Positions 15,434-25,800 of a stretch of 44,723 nt of DNA are shown piece by piece. This stretch comes from Chryseobacterium sp. CH21 (GTDB lineage: Bacteria > Bacteroidota > Bacteroidia > Flavobacteriales > Weeksellaceae): NCBI RefSeq assembly GCF_004119445.1, contig NZ_QICI01000039.1, positions 1-44,723 on the forward strand, read 5' to 3'. Within the stretch, counting starts at the first letter, position 1. Every line of letters starts with the position of its first letter. Both the position numbers and the translations under genes were made by a program. The notes under the pieces were generated by a model. The model was given only the letters and a program-made list of their open reading frames with translations. It was not told the DNA's origin and made no database searches.

Positions 15434-18004
15434 ATGGTAATAAATTTATTTTCTAGAGTGGTGCCCGCCATCGCTCTCTTCTCAGCCAGTGTAATGATGG
15501 CTCAAAATTTTCAAACGATGCCGGTTGCTTCAGGCTATACAGCAGATGTAATTGCAAACGGAATAGGTTCCTCATTAGTTTCTACAAACAATGATGTAGA
15601 TGGGGTTTCTTACGCTTTTGTAGCGAGAGATTTTCAATTGACTTCTACAAGTACCCCTCTTACTTATGGTCTACCCATAGATGGAATTATTAATTCTGTT
15701 GTTGCAGGAACACCGGGATTGAGCTATGTCTTAGGAAATTTAAGTGGAAATAATGCACTTAGGTTAGCGGCTGCCAATGATAGCGGAACGCTTACCTTTA
15801 CCACTCCTAAACCTGCTTTCACCCTGTATATGCTTTCTACCAGTGGTAGTGGAACATCTGCAGTGAATGTAACCGTTAATTTTTCTGATGGCAGCAGCCA
15901 GATGTTTTCCAATATAAGTCTATCTGACTGGTATGGAGGAACCAATTTTGCAATACAGGGTATAGGAAGAATTAAAAGAAGTACAGATGCTTTAGAGGCC
16001 AGTACTTCAGATCCAAGACTTTACCAGACTCCATTAGCTATAGATGCTGCAAATCAGGCAAAGCCAATTCAGAGTGTAGTGGTAACCAAAGCAAGTGGCG
16101 CAGGGTATCCTAATATTTTTGCGTTTTCAGCAGATGTATACTCAGACTGTGTTCCTCCTACATTACAGACCGTTTCAGGGATCACAGCTAACTCAGCTTT
16201 AGTTTCCTGGACGGGTAATGCTGCCAGCTATGATGTATATCACAGTACTTCAAATACAACACCTGCAGGTTCAGTAACTCCTACTTATCCGGGAGTGGTG
16301 GGTACAAGTACAACGATAGGAGGTCTTAATTCAAATACAACCTATTATTATTGGGTAAGATCTAACTGTAACACTGCAACCAGCCAGAGTGTATGGTCTT
16401 TTGCAGGAACATTTAAAACAGCTTGTTCTACTTTCACTGCACCATATACAGAGAATTTTGATACAACAAGTACAGGCTCTACTACAAATACCAATGCTCC
16501 AAGCTGCTGGGCATATCTGGAGAGTGCCTCATTTGCAGGCTATGGATATGTAACAACATCAAATAATTATTCAGCACCGAATGCTTATTACATGACTAAT
16601 TCAAGTGCTACTACGGGTAGTCAGATGTTAGTTGCACCTCCTACTACAAACCTTTCAGATGGTACCAAACGTGTAAGATTTTATGCAAAAAGCGGAGGAA
16701 GTAATTATACATTATTAGTGGGTACTTTATCGAATCCTGCAGATCCTGCGTCTTTTACACAAATAGGTTCTCCTATCGCTTTGACAACTACCCACACACA
16801 GTATACAGTAAATATTCCTGCAGGTTCTGATTTGCAGTTAGCATTTAAACATGGTTTAGGAGGTACTTCACGTTCTATTTATATTGATAATATTACCGTT
16901 CAGAACATTCCTTCCTGTTTCGAGCCAACAGCTGTTACCTCATCAAACGTGGCCGCAAATTCTGCAACGATAGGCTGGACGGCTCCTTCTTCAGTTCCAG
17001 CAAACGGATACGAAGTATATTACAGCACAACGAATACTGCCCCTGATGGTACTACCGTTTTAAATGCTGCTAACTCTGTAACTTCTACCACTGTTTCTGC
17101 GCCGTTAGGCGGGTTGCAGCCATCTACTACATATTATGCATGGGTGAGATCTAGCTGCAGTGCTTCTGATAAAAGTATATGGAGCGCTACCTCTACACAG
17201 TTTACAACACTTTGTGTTCCGATAACTACACTTCCTTGGAGCGAAAATTTTGATGCGATGTCTACTATAGGTTCTTCGATCATTCCGAATTGCTGGAAAC
17301 AGACTCCGGGAGGAAGTTCATCTACCTATAATTTTACATCAGCAAATGCTTCTCAGCAAACATATAATGATCCTAAATCTGCACCTAATTATCTGACGAT
17401 TTATTATCCATATACCAATGCTGCTTATTTATGGACACCTACATTTACTTTAACTGCCGGAATGTCATATGATTTTATATTCTATTGGGTAGGAGATGGT
17501 TATACGGGATGGCAAAATGAAGTATTGGTAAATAATGGGCAAACAGCGACCGGAGCAACCAGCTTAACAACATTTATTACAGCTGATCAAACAGCTGCAG
17601 GTGGAGGTAACAGTACTACTTACACTAAGGTTACTGTTTCCTATACGCCAACATCTACCGGTGATTATTCATTTGGAATTAAAACTTTAAATACAACAAC
17701 AGATCCATATTATATGGGATTTGATGATTTTTCGCTTACACAATCTAATTTATCAACTGCTGAAACATCTGTTAAGAAAAAAGAAATCAGTGTATATCCT
17801 AACCCTTTCAAAGATGTTCTGTATATTGCAGATATCAAAGATGTGAAATCTGTAACCGTTACCGATGTAGCAGGAAGAGTAGTGAAAACTATTGATAATC
17901 CGACTACGGAACTTCAGCTAGGTGAATTGAATTCTGGTTTATATTTAGTGACAATGAACTTTAAAGATGGTTCAAAATCAACAGTAAAAGCCATTAAAAA
18001 ATAA
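15434..18004 (+). CDS. secreted fibronectin type III protein with T9SS type A sorting domain
   Basis: 856 residues from the ATG at 15434; the open frame extends to 15344, but only the later start puts a proper signal peptide (MVINLFSRVVPAIALFSASVMMAQ) at the N-terminus. After an N-terminal domain of about 210 residues come two FnIII domains (about nt 16150-16420 and 16915-17215), each ending in a YYYWVRSNC/YYAWVRSSC strand. Each is followed by a beta-sandwich of the type that begins PYTENFD or PWSENFD and is often called cleaved-adhesin or MAM-like. The last 70 residues (ISVYPNPFKDVLYI, LNSGLYLVTM) are a T9SS type A sorting domain. The prediction is a surface or secreted adhesin; no catalytic residues are visible. 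A hairpin terminator follows. Confidence 0.9.
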   Translation: MVINLFSRVVPAIALFSASVMMAQNFQTMPVASGYTADVIANGIGSSLVSTNNDVDGVSYAFVARDFQLTSTSTPLTYGLPIDGIINSVVAGTPGLSYVLGNLSGNNALRLAAANDSGTLTFTTPKPAFTLYMLSTSGSGTSAVNVTVNFSDGSSQMFSNISLSDWYGGTNFAIQGIGRIKRSTDALEASTSDPRLYQTPLAIDAANQAKPIQSVVVTKASGAGYPNIFAFSADVYSDCVPPTLQTVSGITANSALVSWTGNAASYDVYHSTSNTTPAGSVTPTYPGVVGTSTTIGGLNSNTTYYYWVRSNCNTATSQSVWSFAGTFKTACSTFTAPYTENFDTTSTGSTTNTNAPSCWAYLESASFAGYGYVTTSNNYSAPNAYYMTNSSATTGSQMLVAPPTTNLSDGTKRVRFYAKSGGSNYTLLVGTLSNPADPASFTQIGSPIALTTTHTQYTVNIPAGSDLQLAFKHGLGGTSRSIYIDNITVQNIPSCFEPTAVTSSNVAANSATIGWTAPSSVPANGYEVYYSTTNTAPDGTTVLNAANSVTSTTVSAPLGGLQPSTTYYAWVRSSCSASDKSIWSATSTQFTTLCVPITTLPWSENFDAMSTIGSSIIPNCWKQTPGGSSSTYNFTSANASQQTYNDPKSAPNYLTIYYPYTNAAYLWTPTFTLTAGMSYDFIFYWVGDGYTGWQNEVLVNNGQTATGATSLTTFITADQTAAGGGNSTTYTKVTVSYTPTSTGDYSFGIKTLNTTTDPYYMGFDDFSLTQSNLSTAETSVKKKEISVYPNPFKDVLYIADIKDVKSVTVTDVAGRVVKTIDNPTTELQLGELNSGLYLVTMNFKDGSKSTVKAIKK

Positions 18005-18029
18005 AATTTTTTGAGTTAATAATTTCTGT

Positions 18030-18055
18030 AGGCAGTTGCATTCGTGTGGCTGCCT
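18030..18055 (+). terminator. terminator with UUCG tetraloop
   Basis: AGGCAGTTGCA pairs with TGTGGCTGCCT (11 bp with wobble pairs) closed by a TTCG loop, and six T's follow. It lies 25 bases after the FnIII protein gene. Confidence 0.8.
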
Positions 18056-18120
18056 TTTTTATGATTAGATTAAATAATAACTGGACAAATTATTATTCAA
18101 AAATGTTGATAAAATTATTA

Positions 18121-18128
18121 TACATTTG
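18121..18128 (+). promoter_or_regulatory. -7 box of the secreted coiled-coil protein gene
   Basis: TACATTTG matches TAnnTTTG exactly, 19 bases before the ATG at 18148, giving a short untranslated leader. It also supports that start over the longer frame opening at 18046. Confidence 0.55.
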
Positions 18129-18147
18129 CCACGAAAACTATGACGCT

Positions 18148-19331
18148 ATGAATAAACTTAAACTCCTTTTTTTAATACCCTTATTTTATTCCGAATTTTC
18201 ACAGGCACAGAGAATTGATAAAGAAATGATCAGTTTTCAGCTTTTAAAAGAACCGGTTTTTTCTACAGACCTTTCCAGCAGAAATTATATGATTACTGTA
18301 AAATCTCCTTATAATATCACAAAAGATGATGTAGTGAGACTGTCAAAAGAAGACTATCAAAAAAGGTGGATAACTATCATACGAATGTTGAAAATGCCAA
18401 ATACGAACACGGAGAAAGATTAAAAGATTATGATGCTGAGGTGAAAAAACTTCAGGAAAAATATAAACTGGAATCTGCAGAGTACAGCAAATTATCGGCT
18501 GTTGAAAAAATTGCGGCTACTAATGGCGCTCCTACGTTGAGACTTCCTTCAAGACCTATTCTTAATATTCCTCCAATGCCGGTTTACCAGCAGCCTGATC
18601 TGAGAGATGCCTTGATTGTGGATAATAAAATCCTGGCTTCGCAAATAGATGTGATTGGCTTTTCAAAAGGTGGAAATTATCTTGATATCATTATTGAAAT
18701 GGAGAGAACCAATTTTCAGGACAATCAGGGGAGAACTTTCGCAAATCAGCCAACAAGAATTATCGCAAAGCAAGGCGGAGCCGTAAAAATGGATAAGACC
18801 TATTTTTCTGATTTTGCTGAAATAGCAAGCGTTCCAACCAATGAAATTAATCTGAATGCTCAGGAAAAAAGATACCTGCAAAGAACAATAGACCGTACAA
18901 GGAATATCATTAATGAAAACTTCGGCTATCAAACCATCAATTCCACAGTGTCATTAGCAACTGTAAAGAATAAAGGGGAATATGATGATCTGGAGAAAGC
19001 CTATATCTACGTTACGACCAATCTGAAAAAACTTCAGGCCAAATCGGACTACGCACCGAATAAAGTAGCCATGGAAAATATGCAGAAAGGAATTGACATT
19101 TGGAAAAGTGCTTTGACAAAAATAAATTACAACGACAAAAAAGCGCTTTACAACCAAAAAATCGGGGAATACCTTTATTTTAACCTGATCAGATTAAATA
19201 TTGCTTTAGGCAATTACCAGGAAGCTGAGAAATATTTAAATGAATTACAGGAACATCTTGTAGATATTAAATTATCCTACGATGCTAATCTTGAACTGAA
19301 AAGATTAGAAGAAAAAATTTATAATAACTAA
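18148..19331 (+). CDS. uncharacterised secreted coiled-coil protein, apparent frameshift
   Basis: Two overlapping fragments (18148-18423 and 18366-19331) merge into one 394-residue protein if the A-run at 18359-18364 (6 bases) is one longer: SKEDYQKKVDNYHTNVENAK. The ATG at 18148 gives a signal peptide (MNKLKLLFLIPLFYSEFSQA). Then follow a short beta-rich part, a charged helix predicted to form a coiled coil (about residues 75-115), a Pro-rich linker (RPILNIPPMPVYQQPD), a beta-rich middle, and a C-terminal helical region reminiscent of TPR pairs (KALYNQKIGEYLYFNLIRLN, then NYQEAEKYLNELQEH). I do not recognise the family. It is followed 10 bases later by another secreted unknown, so the two probably act together. 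Confidence 0.75.
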
Positions 19332-19341
19332 AGAAAACAAT

Positions 19342-20763
19342 ATGATTAAACAGATTATTGCTTCGGCATTAATTACAGCTTCTGTGTATTCTTATGCACA
19401 GACGAAAGTGACTGAAGGAACAAAATTCACGGTGGATGCCAATCTTGAAACCGATGATAAACTGGTACTGGCAGATGATTACAATTCTTATATGTTCAGC
19501 GCTATCAATATTGACGGACTGATGAGAAATGTTTTCCCTCACAAAAAATTACTGATGAGAAAACTGGATCAGAACGGAAGTCTTGTAGATACTTATGTAA
19601 AAGATTATGCCAATAAAACAAACGGTGTACTTCATAATTACCTTGGATCTCAGCAGATAGATGATGATAAATTCATAGCATTTACGGAAGAGTATTTCGG
19701 GAAAGAAAACAGAAAAGAGGTTTTTCAACATGTTTTCAGCAGAAAGGAAGGTACTTTTACTACAAAAAGTATTGCAAAATACAGCATTGAATCTACCAAC
19801 AGATCAGGAACAACGTATGTTCTTTTCTCAGAAAACGGGAAATATGCAGCGATCTTCAATGACAGATTTGCCAACAAAAAGACAGAGAATGTAAATGATG
19901 TTCTGGTATTGGACCTGAGAACACTTACTCCGGTTTGGAACAAAGAAATTACATTAAGCAGTGATTATGTTGAAAAGTCTTTGACATTAACTAATTCAGC
20001 AAAAATCGTTGTATTGCGTAAAGCTTCAGGATGGAAAGAGTCTTATAAACTGGAACTGGTTTCCAATACCGAAGATAAAGACCTTCCGTTCGATGACAAA
20101 TATATTCCTGAAAAATTATATGCATTCAGTAAAAACGACAATGATTATCTGGTAACTTTTGGAAGAAAAAATGCAACAGTTACTGTTGGATCAAGTACTT
20201 TCGGGACAGTAATGTATTATGATATGAAGTCCGGGAAAGCGGTGATCAGCAATACCAACTTAGCCGGAAGCAAAGATATGAACGATGTGAAGGTGATCAA
20301 AACCATTGTGAAAGGTGATGAGGTTTTAATGGCCGTTCAGCAGGAAACCGTGACAAGACCAATGCCTACAACAATGAACCGTTTTCCGGATCCTGTTTAT
20401 TCTCTGGATGCGGGAATGCTGATCAAGTTTGGTAAAGAAGGAGAGGTGAAGCAATTTGTTGCAGCGGGAACATCTACAGGAAAAAGAATCAATATCGTTG
20501 AGGCCGGAGACAAACTTTATATTTCTGCATTTTACCCTAAAGGAGCATTTGGAAATACAGGATTTTCTATGAAAGTTTTTGATTTTGCCAATCTGAAACC
20601 TCAGGAGGTAAGCCTTGATTATAAAGGAAGAAACTTCTTCCAGAACTACGGTTTTGCAGATGGAAATATGATTCAGTACGTTCCGAATGTGAACAAAATG
20701 ATGTTCCTTCAAAAGAGCAGCAAAGATGTTCAGATGTTCAATATATACAATTTTATAAAATAA
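19342..20763 (+). CDS. uncharacterised secreted protein, possibly beta-propeller-like
   Basis: 473 residues with a clear signal peptide (MIKQIIASALITASVYSYAQ). The mature part has a regular run of beta-strand-like segments separated by charged turns, without Cys and without a C-terminal sorting domain; the spacing suggests a propeller, but no blade motif is diagnostic. I do not recognise the family. It starts 10 bases after the secreted coiled-coil protein and is followed 24 bases later by the DUF1801 gene, so a three-gene unit driven from the -7 box at 18121 is likely. Confidence 0.85.
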   Translation: MIKQIIASALITASVYSYAQTKVTEGTKFTVDANLETDDKLVLADDYNSYMFSAINIDGLMRNVFPHKKLLMRKLDQNGSLVDTYVKDYANKTNGVLHNYLGSQQIDDDKFIAFTEEYFGKENRKEVFQHVFSRKEGTFTTKSIAKYSIESTNRSGTTYVLFSENGKYAAIFNDRFANKKTENVNDVLVLDLRTLTPVWNKEITLSSDYVEKSLTLTNSAKIVVLRKASGWKESYKLELVSNTEDKDLPFDDKYIPEKLYAFSKNDNDYLVTFGRKNATVTVGSSTFGTVMYYDMKSGKAVISNTNLAGSKDMNDVKVIKTIVKGDEVLMAVQQETVTRPMPTTMNRFPDPVYSLDAGMLIKFGKEGEVKQFVAAGTSTGKRINIVEAGDKLYISAFYPKGAFGNTGFSMKVFDFANLKPQEVSLDYKGRNFFQNYGFADGNMIQYVPNVNKMMFLQKSSKDVQMFNIYNFIK

Positions 20764-20787
20764 TCGTATTTTAGAAAAAAATACAAT

Positions 20788-21243
20788 ATGCAGATTCAGT
20801 CAGTTTCCATAGAAGATTATATCTCAAAGATTCCTGAAGAAAGACAGGAAGCTTTCAAAAAACTTTACGATACGGTGAATGATAACCTTCCAAAAGGTTT
20901 TGAAGAAGCTACCAATTACGGGATGTTAGGCTGGGTGGTTCCATTGGAAACCTATCCTGCCGGATATCACTGTGCACCAGGAACACCGCTTCCCTTTATT
21001 AGTGTGGCTTCTCAGAAGAATTTTATAGCATTGTATCATATGGGACTGTACTCCACACCGGAACTTCTCGACTGGTTTGTGGCGGAATATCCTAAACACT
21101 CCAAAAAGAAACTGGATATGGGTAAATCCTGTGTCCGCTTCAAAAAAGTAGAAGATATTCCTTTTGAATTGCTCGCCGAACTCAGCAAAAAAATGACTGC
21201 CGACGACTGGATCAAAATTTATGAATCACAGTATAAGAGATAA
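20788..21243 (+). CDS. DUF1801 (YdhG-like) family protein
   Basis: 151 residues with no signal peptide, so cytoplasmic. The pattern is that of DUF1801/YdhG proteins, a fold related to YjbR and frataxin: SIEDYISKIPEERQEAFKKL at the N-terminus, then EEATNYGMLGWVVP, a central FISVASQKNFIALYHMG strand-turn-strand, the helix ELLDWFVAEYPK, the motif LDMGKSCVRFKKVEDIP, and a closing helix. The biochemical role is unknown. It is the last gene of the run and is followed directly by a strong terminator. Confidence 0.85.
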   Translation: MQIQSVSIEDYISKIPEERQEAFKKLYDTVNDNLPKGFEEATNYGMLGWVVPLETYPAGYHCAPGTPLPFISVASQKNFIALYHMGLYSTPELLDWFVAEYPKHSKKKLDMGKSCVRFKKVEDIPFELLAELSKKMTADDWIKIYESQYKR

Positions 21244-21281
21244 AAAAAGCTCCGAAATCTATCTGATTTCGGAGCTTTTTT
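21243..21281. terminator. strong bidirectional terminator after the DUF1801 gene
   Basis: A perfect 17-bp stem (AAAAAAGCTCCGAAATC / GATTTCGGAGCTTTTTT) with a five-base loop, starting at the stop codon and with T-runs in both directions. It separates the plus-strand unit from the convergent efflux operon. Confidence 0.92.
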
Positions 21282-21283
21282 AT

Positions 21284-21312
21284 GCTGGAAGCTGGATGAA
21301 TGAAGCTGGAAG
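21284..21312. repeat. purine-rich GAAGCTGGA repeats
   Basis: GAAGCTGGA occurs at 21288-21296 and again at 21302-21310, in a GGAAG-rich stretch. A related sequence in inverted orientation (CTCCAGCTTTCATCTTCC) lies at 21527-21544, so this may be the outer border of the repeat unit that fills the 304-base gap between the DUF1801 and TolC-like genes. A similar purine stretch occurs at 37275-37306. Confidence 0.4.
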
Positions 21313-21343
21313 TCATATTTGTGTTTTTAGAATTATCGATATT

Positions 21344-21470
21344 TATATACAATTTTACATTAATCCTGCTACCCTCTGTCATTCTGAATGTAACATAGTG
21401 AAATGAAGAATCTAAGCTTTACGCGGGATTCTTCCTTCGTCAGAATGACAATGGTGCAAAATTGTATATA
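21344..21470. repeat. MITE-like palindromic repeat
   Basis: Terminal inverted repeats TATATACAATTTTACA / TGCAAAATTGTATATA (16 bp, one mismatch) enclose a second inverted pair, GTCATTCTGA / TCAGAATGAC, and a third, AGAATC/GATTCT. The whole 127-base unit could fold into one long hairpin. No frame is open. GTCATTC-type units like this recur in Flavobacteriia genomes, and a related one occurs at 36231-36302. Confidence 0.55.
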
Positions 21471-21547
21471 GTCACTAAATTAATAAAATGATTTTCATTT
21501 ATCCATCGACTTCCATAAACCTCCCTCCTCCAGCTTTCATCTTCCCG

Positions 21548-22813
21548 CTAAAAATGAATATCCCAGATCCCCACTTTACGTTCAAGCTCAATCAAAGCTG
21601 TTGCATTACCTGCAAGAGCCTGATAATAATCTTTTCGAACATTGTTATAGGTTCTTTGAGCATTCAAAACTTCAAGAATAGAACTTTCGCCTCTTTTGTA
21701 GCTGTAAGTAATTCCTTCCAGAATGCTTTGTGCTTCTGAAAGCATTCCGTTATGGAATTGTTTGAGCTGTTTCTGAGTGGCTGCATATTGCTGATACGCC
21801 TGCATTACTTCAGCTTTTATGCCCTGTTCAATCTGTTTATATTCAACTTCTGCCTGAGAATGAGCCATTTCAGCGATCTTCAATCCTGCATTTCTTCTGT
21901 TGGAAAACTTTAAGGGAATACTAATGCCCATTTTTACAGCATTTACCGTTGGAGAAGGCGCAATTTCGTTCGTAGCTTCGGTGTGGCGTTCTGCTCCGGC
22001 GCTGATCCCTAAGTCGATGATACGATTGGCTTTTTCAAGATTGATCTGGCTTTTGGCAACCTCTGTATTTTGTCTGGCTGCCAATAAATCTGCTCTTTCA
22101 TTCAATGCCTGAAGAATCAGATCATCCATGCTGAAATCTCTGTTGAAGGTATTAAAATCTCCGGCAACATCTCTTCCTGTCATTTTGCTGTCTCCAAGAA
22201 ATACGGATAAACTGGTGAGCGCTTGCTGCTCTGCACTTTCAGCCTGATATACTTCATTAAGTAAAGAAGCTGCTTCCAGTTTACTTTGTTTGGATGTGAC
22301 TAATGTTATAGTTCCCAATTTGTAGCGGATACTGTCGGATTTTGCCAATTGCTGCATATTTTTATAAGAATCCTGCTGTACTTCAAGCAAAGCTTTGGAT
22401 TTTAAAGCCTCAATATATCCTAAACTGGCATCTGCACGGAGATTTCTGAAAAAATCCTGCAGCTGTATTTTGCTCAGCTCAGATTGGTTTCTGGCCAGAT
22501 TAACACGAGCTTTTCTTTTACCGCCCAATTCAAGTGTCCAGCCGATGGAGGCTCCATACACATACCCCATATTCTGCTTCACTCCGTTATTGGTGGTTTC
22601 CATTTCCAGTTGAGGATCAGGGAACATATTAGCCGTTTGAATAGCTGCTTCAGCCATACTTACATTGTATTTCTGAGAAGCGTAACCCAGATTTTTATTT
22701 CCGACAAGACTCAGGTATTCTTCAAATGATACAAGCTCTTTTTCCTGTGCCTTTATCCCTGTAATACTAAACAATACTACAGATAATATGATAATTTGAA
22801 CTTTAATTTTCAT
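21548..22813 (-). CDS. TolC family outer-membrane efflux protein
   Basis: 421 residues. A signal peptide (MKIKVQIIILSVVLFSITGIKAQ) is followed by two outer-membrane efflux (OEP) repeats rich in long heptad helices, with SVAEAAIQ-like (MAEAAIQTANMFPDPQLEME) and KLEAASLLNEVYQAE segments and the C-terminal YKRGESSILEVLNAQRTYNNVRKDYYQAL helix typical of CzcC/CusC-type channels. It forms the trimeric exit duct for the RND pump. Its start overlaps the 3' end of the pump gene by 11 bases, indicating translational coupling. It is the last gene of the operon. Confidence 0.93.
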   Translation of the reverse strand: MKIKVQIIILSVVLFSITGIKAQEKELVSFEEYLSLVGNKNLGYASQKYNVSMAEAAIQTANMFPDPQLEMETTNNGVKQNMGYVYGASIGWTLELGGKRKARVNLARNQSELSKIQLQDFFRNLRADASLGYIEALKSKALLEVQQDSYKNMQQLAKSDSIRYKLGTITLVTSKQSKLEAASLLNEVYQAESAEQQALTSLSVFLGDSKMTGRDVAGDFNTFNRDFSMDDLILQALNERADLLAARQNTEVAKSQINLEKANRIIDLGISAGAERHTEATNEIAPSPTVNAVKMGISIPLKFSNRRNAGLKIAEMAHSQAEVEYKQIEQGIKAEVMQAYQQYAATQKQLKQFHNGMLSEAQSILEGITYSYKRGESSILEVLNAQRTYNNVRKDYYQALAGNATALIELERKVGIWDIHF

Positions 22814-25800
22814 CTGATTTCAAATTTTGTTTTTCGCTTCGGCGTTCAGCCATAAAATAAATAGCCGGAAGCACAAATAGTGTTAAAATAGTAGAGAACA
22901 TCAGCCCGTACACAATGACGGTTGCCAGTGGGCGTTGTACATCAGAACCGATTCCTGTAGCTAATGATGCCGGGAAAAGCCCGATTACAGCAACCGTTGC
23001 AGTCATCAGTACTGGTCTGAAACGGTCTTTTGCGCCTTTGATGGCTGCCTGTTTGAGTTCATATCCTTTTTTACGCAGATCGTTGATGTGGGAAATCATG
23101 ATCACTCCGTTCTGGATGGCAACTCCAAACAATGCGATGAATCCTACTGCTGAAGAGACATTCAAAGACATTCCTCTTACATTGAGTGCCAACATTCCGC
23201 CAAATAATGCGAGTGGAACAATAGACATCAGAACCAAAGCCTGTCTGAAATCTCCAAATGCACCATACAATAACAGGAACATAATGGCTAATGCCAATGG
23301 AACAATAAATGCCAGTCTGGAATAGGCCCTGTTTTGATTTTCAAACTGTCCACCCCATTTAATCTGGTATTTCTCGTGATCGTACTTAATATCTTTTTCA
23401 ATTTTATCCTGTGCGTTTTTCAGGAAAGAAGAAAGGTCAGTTCCTCTTAAATTCAGCTTTACTGTAAGATGTCGTTTATTCATTTCTCGGGTAATAGTAC
23501 TTTCTCCGGTACTCAGTTTCACTTCTGCGACTTGTGATAAAGGGATTTTTGCTCCTGAAGCTGAGGTCAGCATCAGATTTCCGATTTTATCAGGAGTATC
23601 CCGGCTGTCTTCTGTATAACGGCATGAAATATCATACACTTTATTGCCGATGAAGATCTGAGAAATGGCTTTTCCTCCTAATGCGACTTCAATAAGGTCG
23701 GCTACATCGGCTACATTCAAACCATACTGAGCGATTTTGTCTCTGTTGGCAATAATCTGCAGTTGAGGTAAAGGCGGTTCCTGATCGATAGCAAGGTCTG
23801 CCGAACCTGGGATTTTATTTAAAGTTGACAATACATTTTCCGCAATTCTTCTGGTTTCTTTGAAGTCTTCTCCATAAACTTTTACCACGAGTTCACTGTG
23901 AGCACCAGAAATTTTATCCATTACCCCGTCAATCATAGGCTGTGAAAAGCCTACGGTGAATCCTGGCATGTCTTTATAATCTGCTGCCAGTTCTTTAATG
24001 AGGTCTGCTTTTGTTTTTCCGGCTGGCCATTCGCTGTAAGGTTTTATTCCTACAGATACTTCAAAATGGGAAGCTGTCCACGGGTCGGTACCGTCATCAT
24101 TACGTCCTGCCTGAACCATCATATACGTAATTTCAGGATGTTTTAAAGTGCGGGCACGTAAGGTATCACTCATTTCTTTTGATTTGGCTAAAGAAATTCC
24201 GGGAGGAAGCTGTACCTGAAGCCATATAGACCCTTCATCCAGCTCGGGAAGGAAATCTTTTCCTACATGATAAGAAAGAACTCCGGCAGATACTAAAACA
24301 ATCATAATAGGAATGATCACTCTTTTAGGAGTCTGCATTATTTTTTCAATACTCTTTCCATAGGCTGTACTTAATTTTTCCAGCCATTTATTGTGATAGA
24401 TCTTTTGGGGTTTTCGATAGATCACATAAGCCAATCCGGGGATCAGAAGCAATGCTGCGGCAAGTGCTCCCAATAGTGCATATCCTACAGTGAAAGCCAT
24501 GGGGGTAAATAATTTTTTCTCTACTCTTTCAAAAGCGAATAAGGGCAGATAAGCGGTAATGATGATGATGGTTGAAAAGAAAATAGGTTTTGCCACCTCA
24601 ATTACTCTTTGGTTAATTGTTTTTTCTTCCAGTGTCTCTTCCGAGTTTTCTTCCCGTTTCTTCAGAATGGTTTCCAGCATGACGATGGCTCCGTCTACAA
24701 TAATTCCAAAATCAATAGCTCCCAGTGAAAGCAGATTGGCCGGAATATCGGTGAAATGCATCAATATAAAAGCAAATAATAAAGAAAGCGGGATGGTAAT
24801 AGCCACCAGCAATGCTCCGCGCCAGCTTCCAAGAAATACAATCAGTACAATAATAACCAATACAATTCCTTCGGTAAGGGTATGGGAAACGGTAGTAAGT
24901 GTTGTTTTTACAAGATTTGTTCTATCCAGAAAAGGATGAATTTTTACACCGGGGGGAAGCGTTTCATTATTGAGTTCTTCAATCGCTTCATGTACTCCTT
25001 CCAGCACTTGTGAAGGATTTTGCCCTCTTAATAAAAGCACGATTCCTTCCACACTTTCAGAATAATTACGTTTTCTGTCGGTGTAACCAAGAATTCCTTT
25101 TCTTTCCAGGTTTCCGTATTTTAATGTTCCTACATCATTTAAGAAAACAGGAACGCCATTTTGGGTTTTGACTACAATTTTGCCAAGATCATCTAAGTCT
25201 TTTACCAGGCCTATTCCACGGATTACATACGCAAGATTTCCACGGGGAAGCATACTTCCTCCGGCACTTACGTTATTTTTAGAAATAGTTTCGGTAACTT
25301 CTGACAGAGATAATCCATACTGTTCAAGTTTATGCGGATCCAGCTCAATCTGAAACTGAGTGGTAATTCCTCCAAAATTGGTTACATCAGCAATTCCTGA
25401 AACCTGCTTGATACGGGGAATAATCACAAATTTTTGTAAATCCGTAAGCTCCCGCAGACTGTGGTTGTTACTTTCAATAATATAACGGTACACTTCGCCG
25501 ATAGGAGAGGTGAGAGGATCCAATCCTGGTTGTGCACCATAAGGGAGCTCCACCTCCGTTAGTCTTTCCTGAATACGCTGCCGTGCCCAGTAATCATCTA
25601 TACCATCATCAAAGACCATGGTAATAATAGACAGTCCGAAGGTACTTTTGCTTCGCATCACATGCATTCCCGGAAGGCCGTTAAGGGATCTTTCCAAAGG
25701 AATGGTAATTTGTTGTTCTACTTCTTCGGCAGCCAGCCCCGGAACCTGTGTTACCACTTGTGAAGTTACATCGGCAATATCAGGATAGGCTTCTATGGAT

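Noticed and set aside
18366..19331. Separate cytoplasmic gene starting MDNYHTNV
   Set aside because: Its upstream part in another frame supplies a signal peptide and continues smoothly after a one-base correction; merged with 18148-18423.
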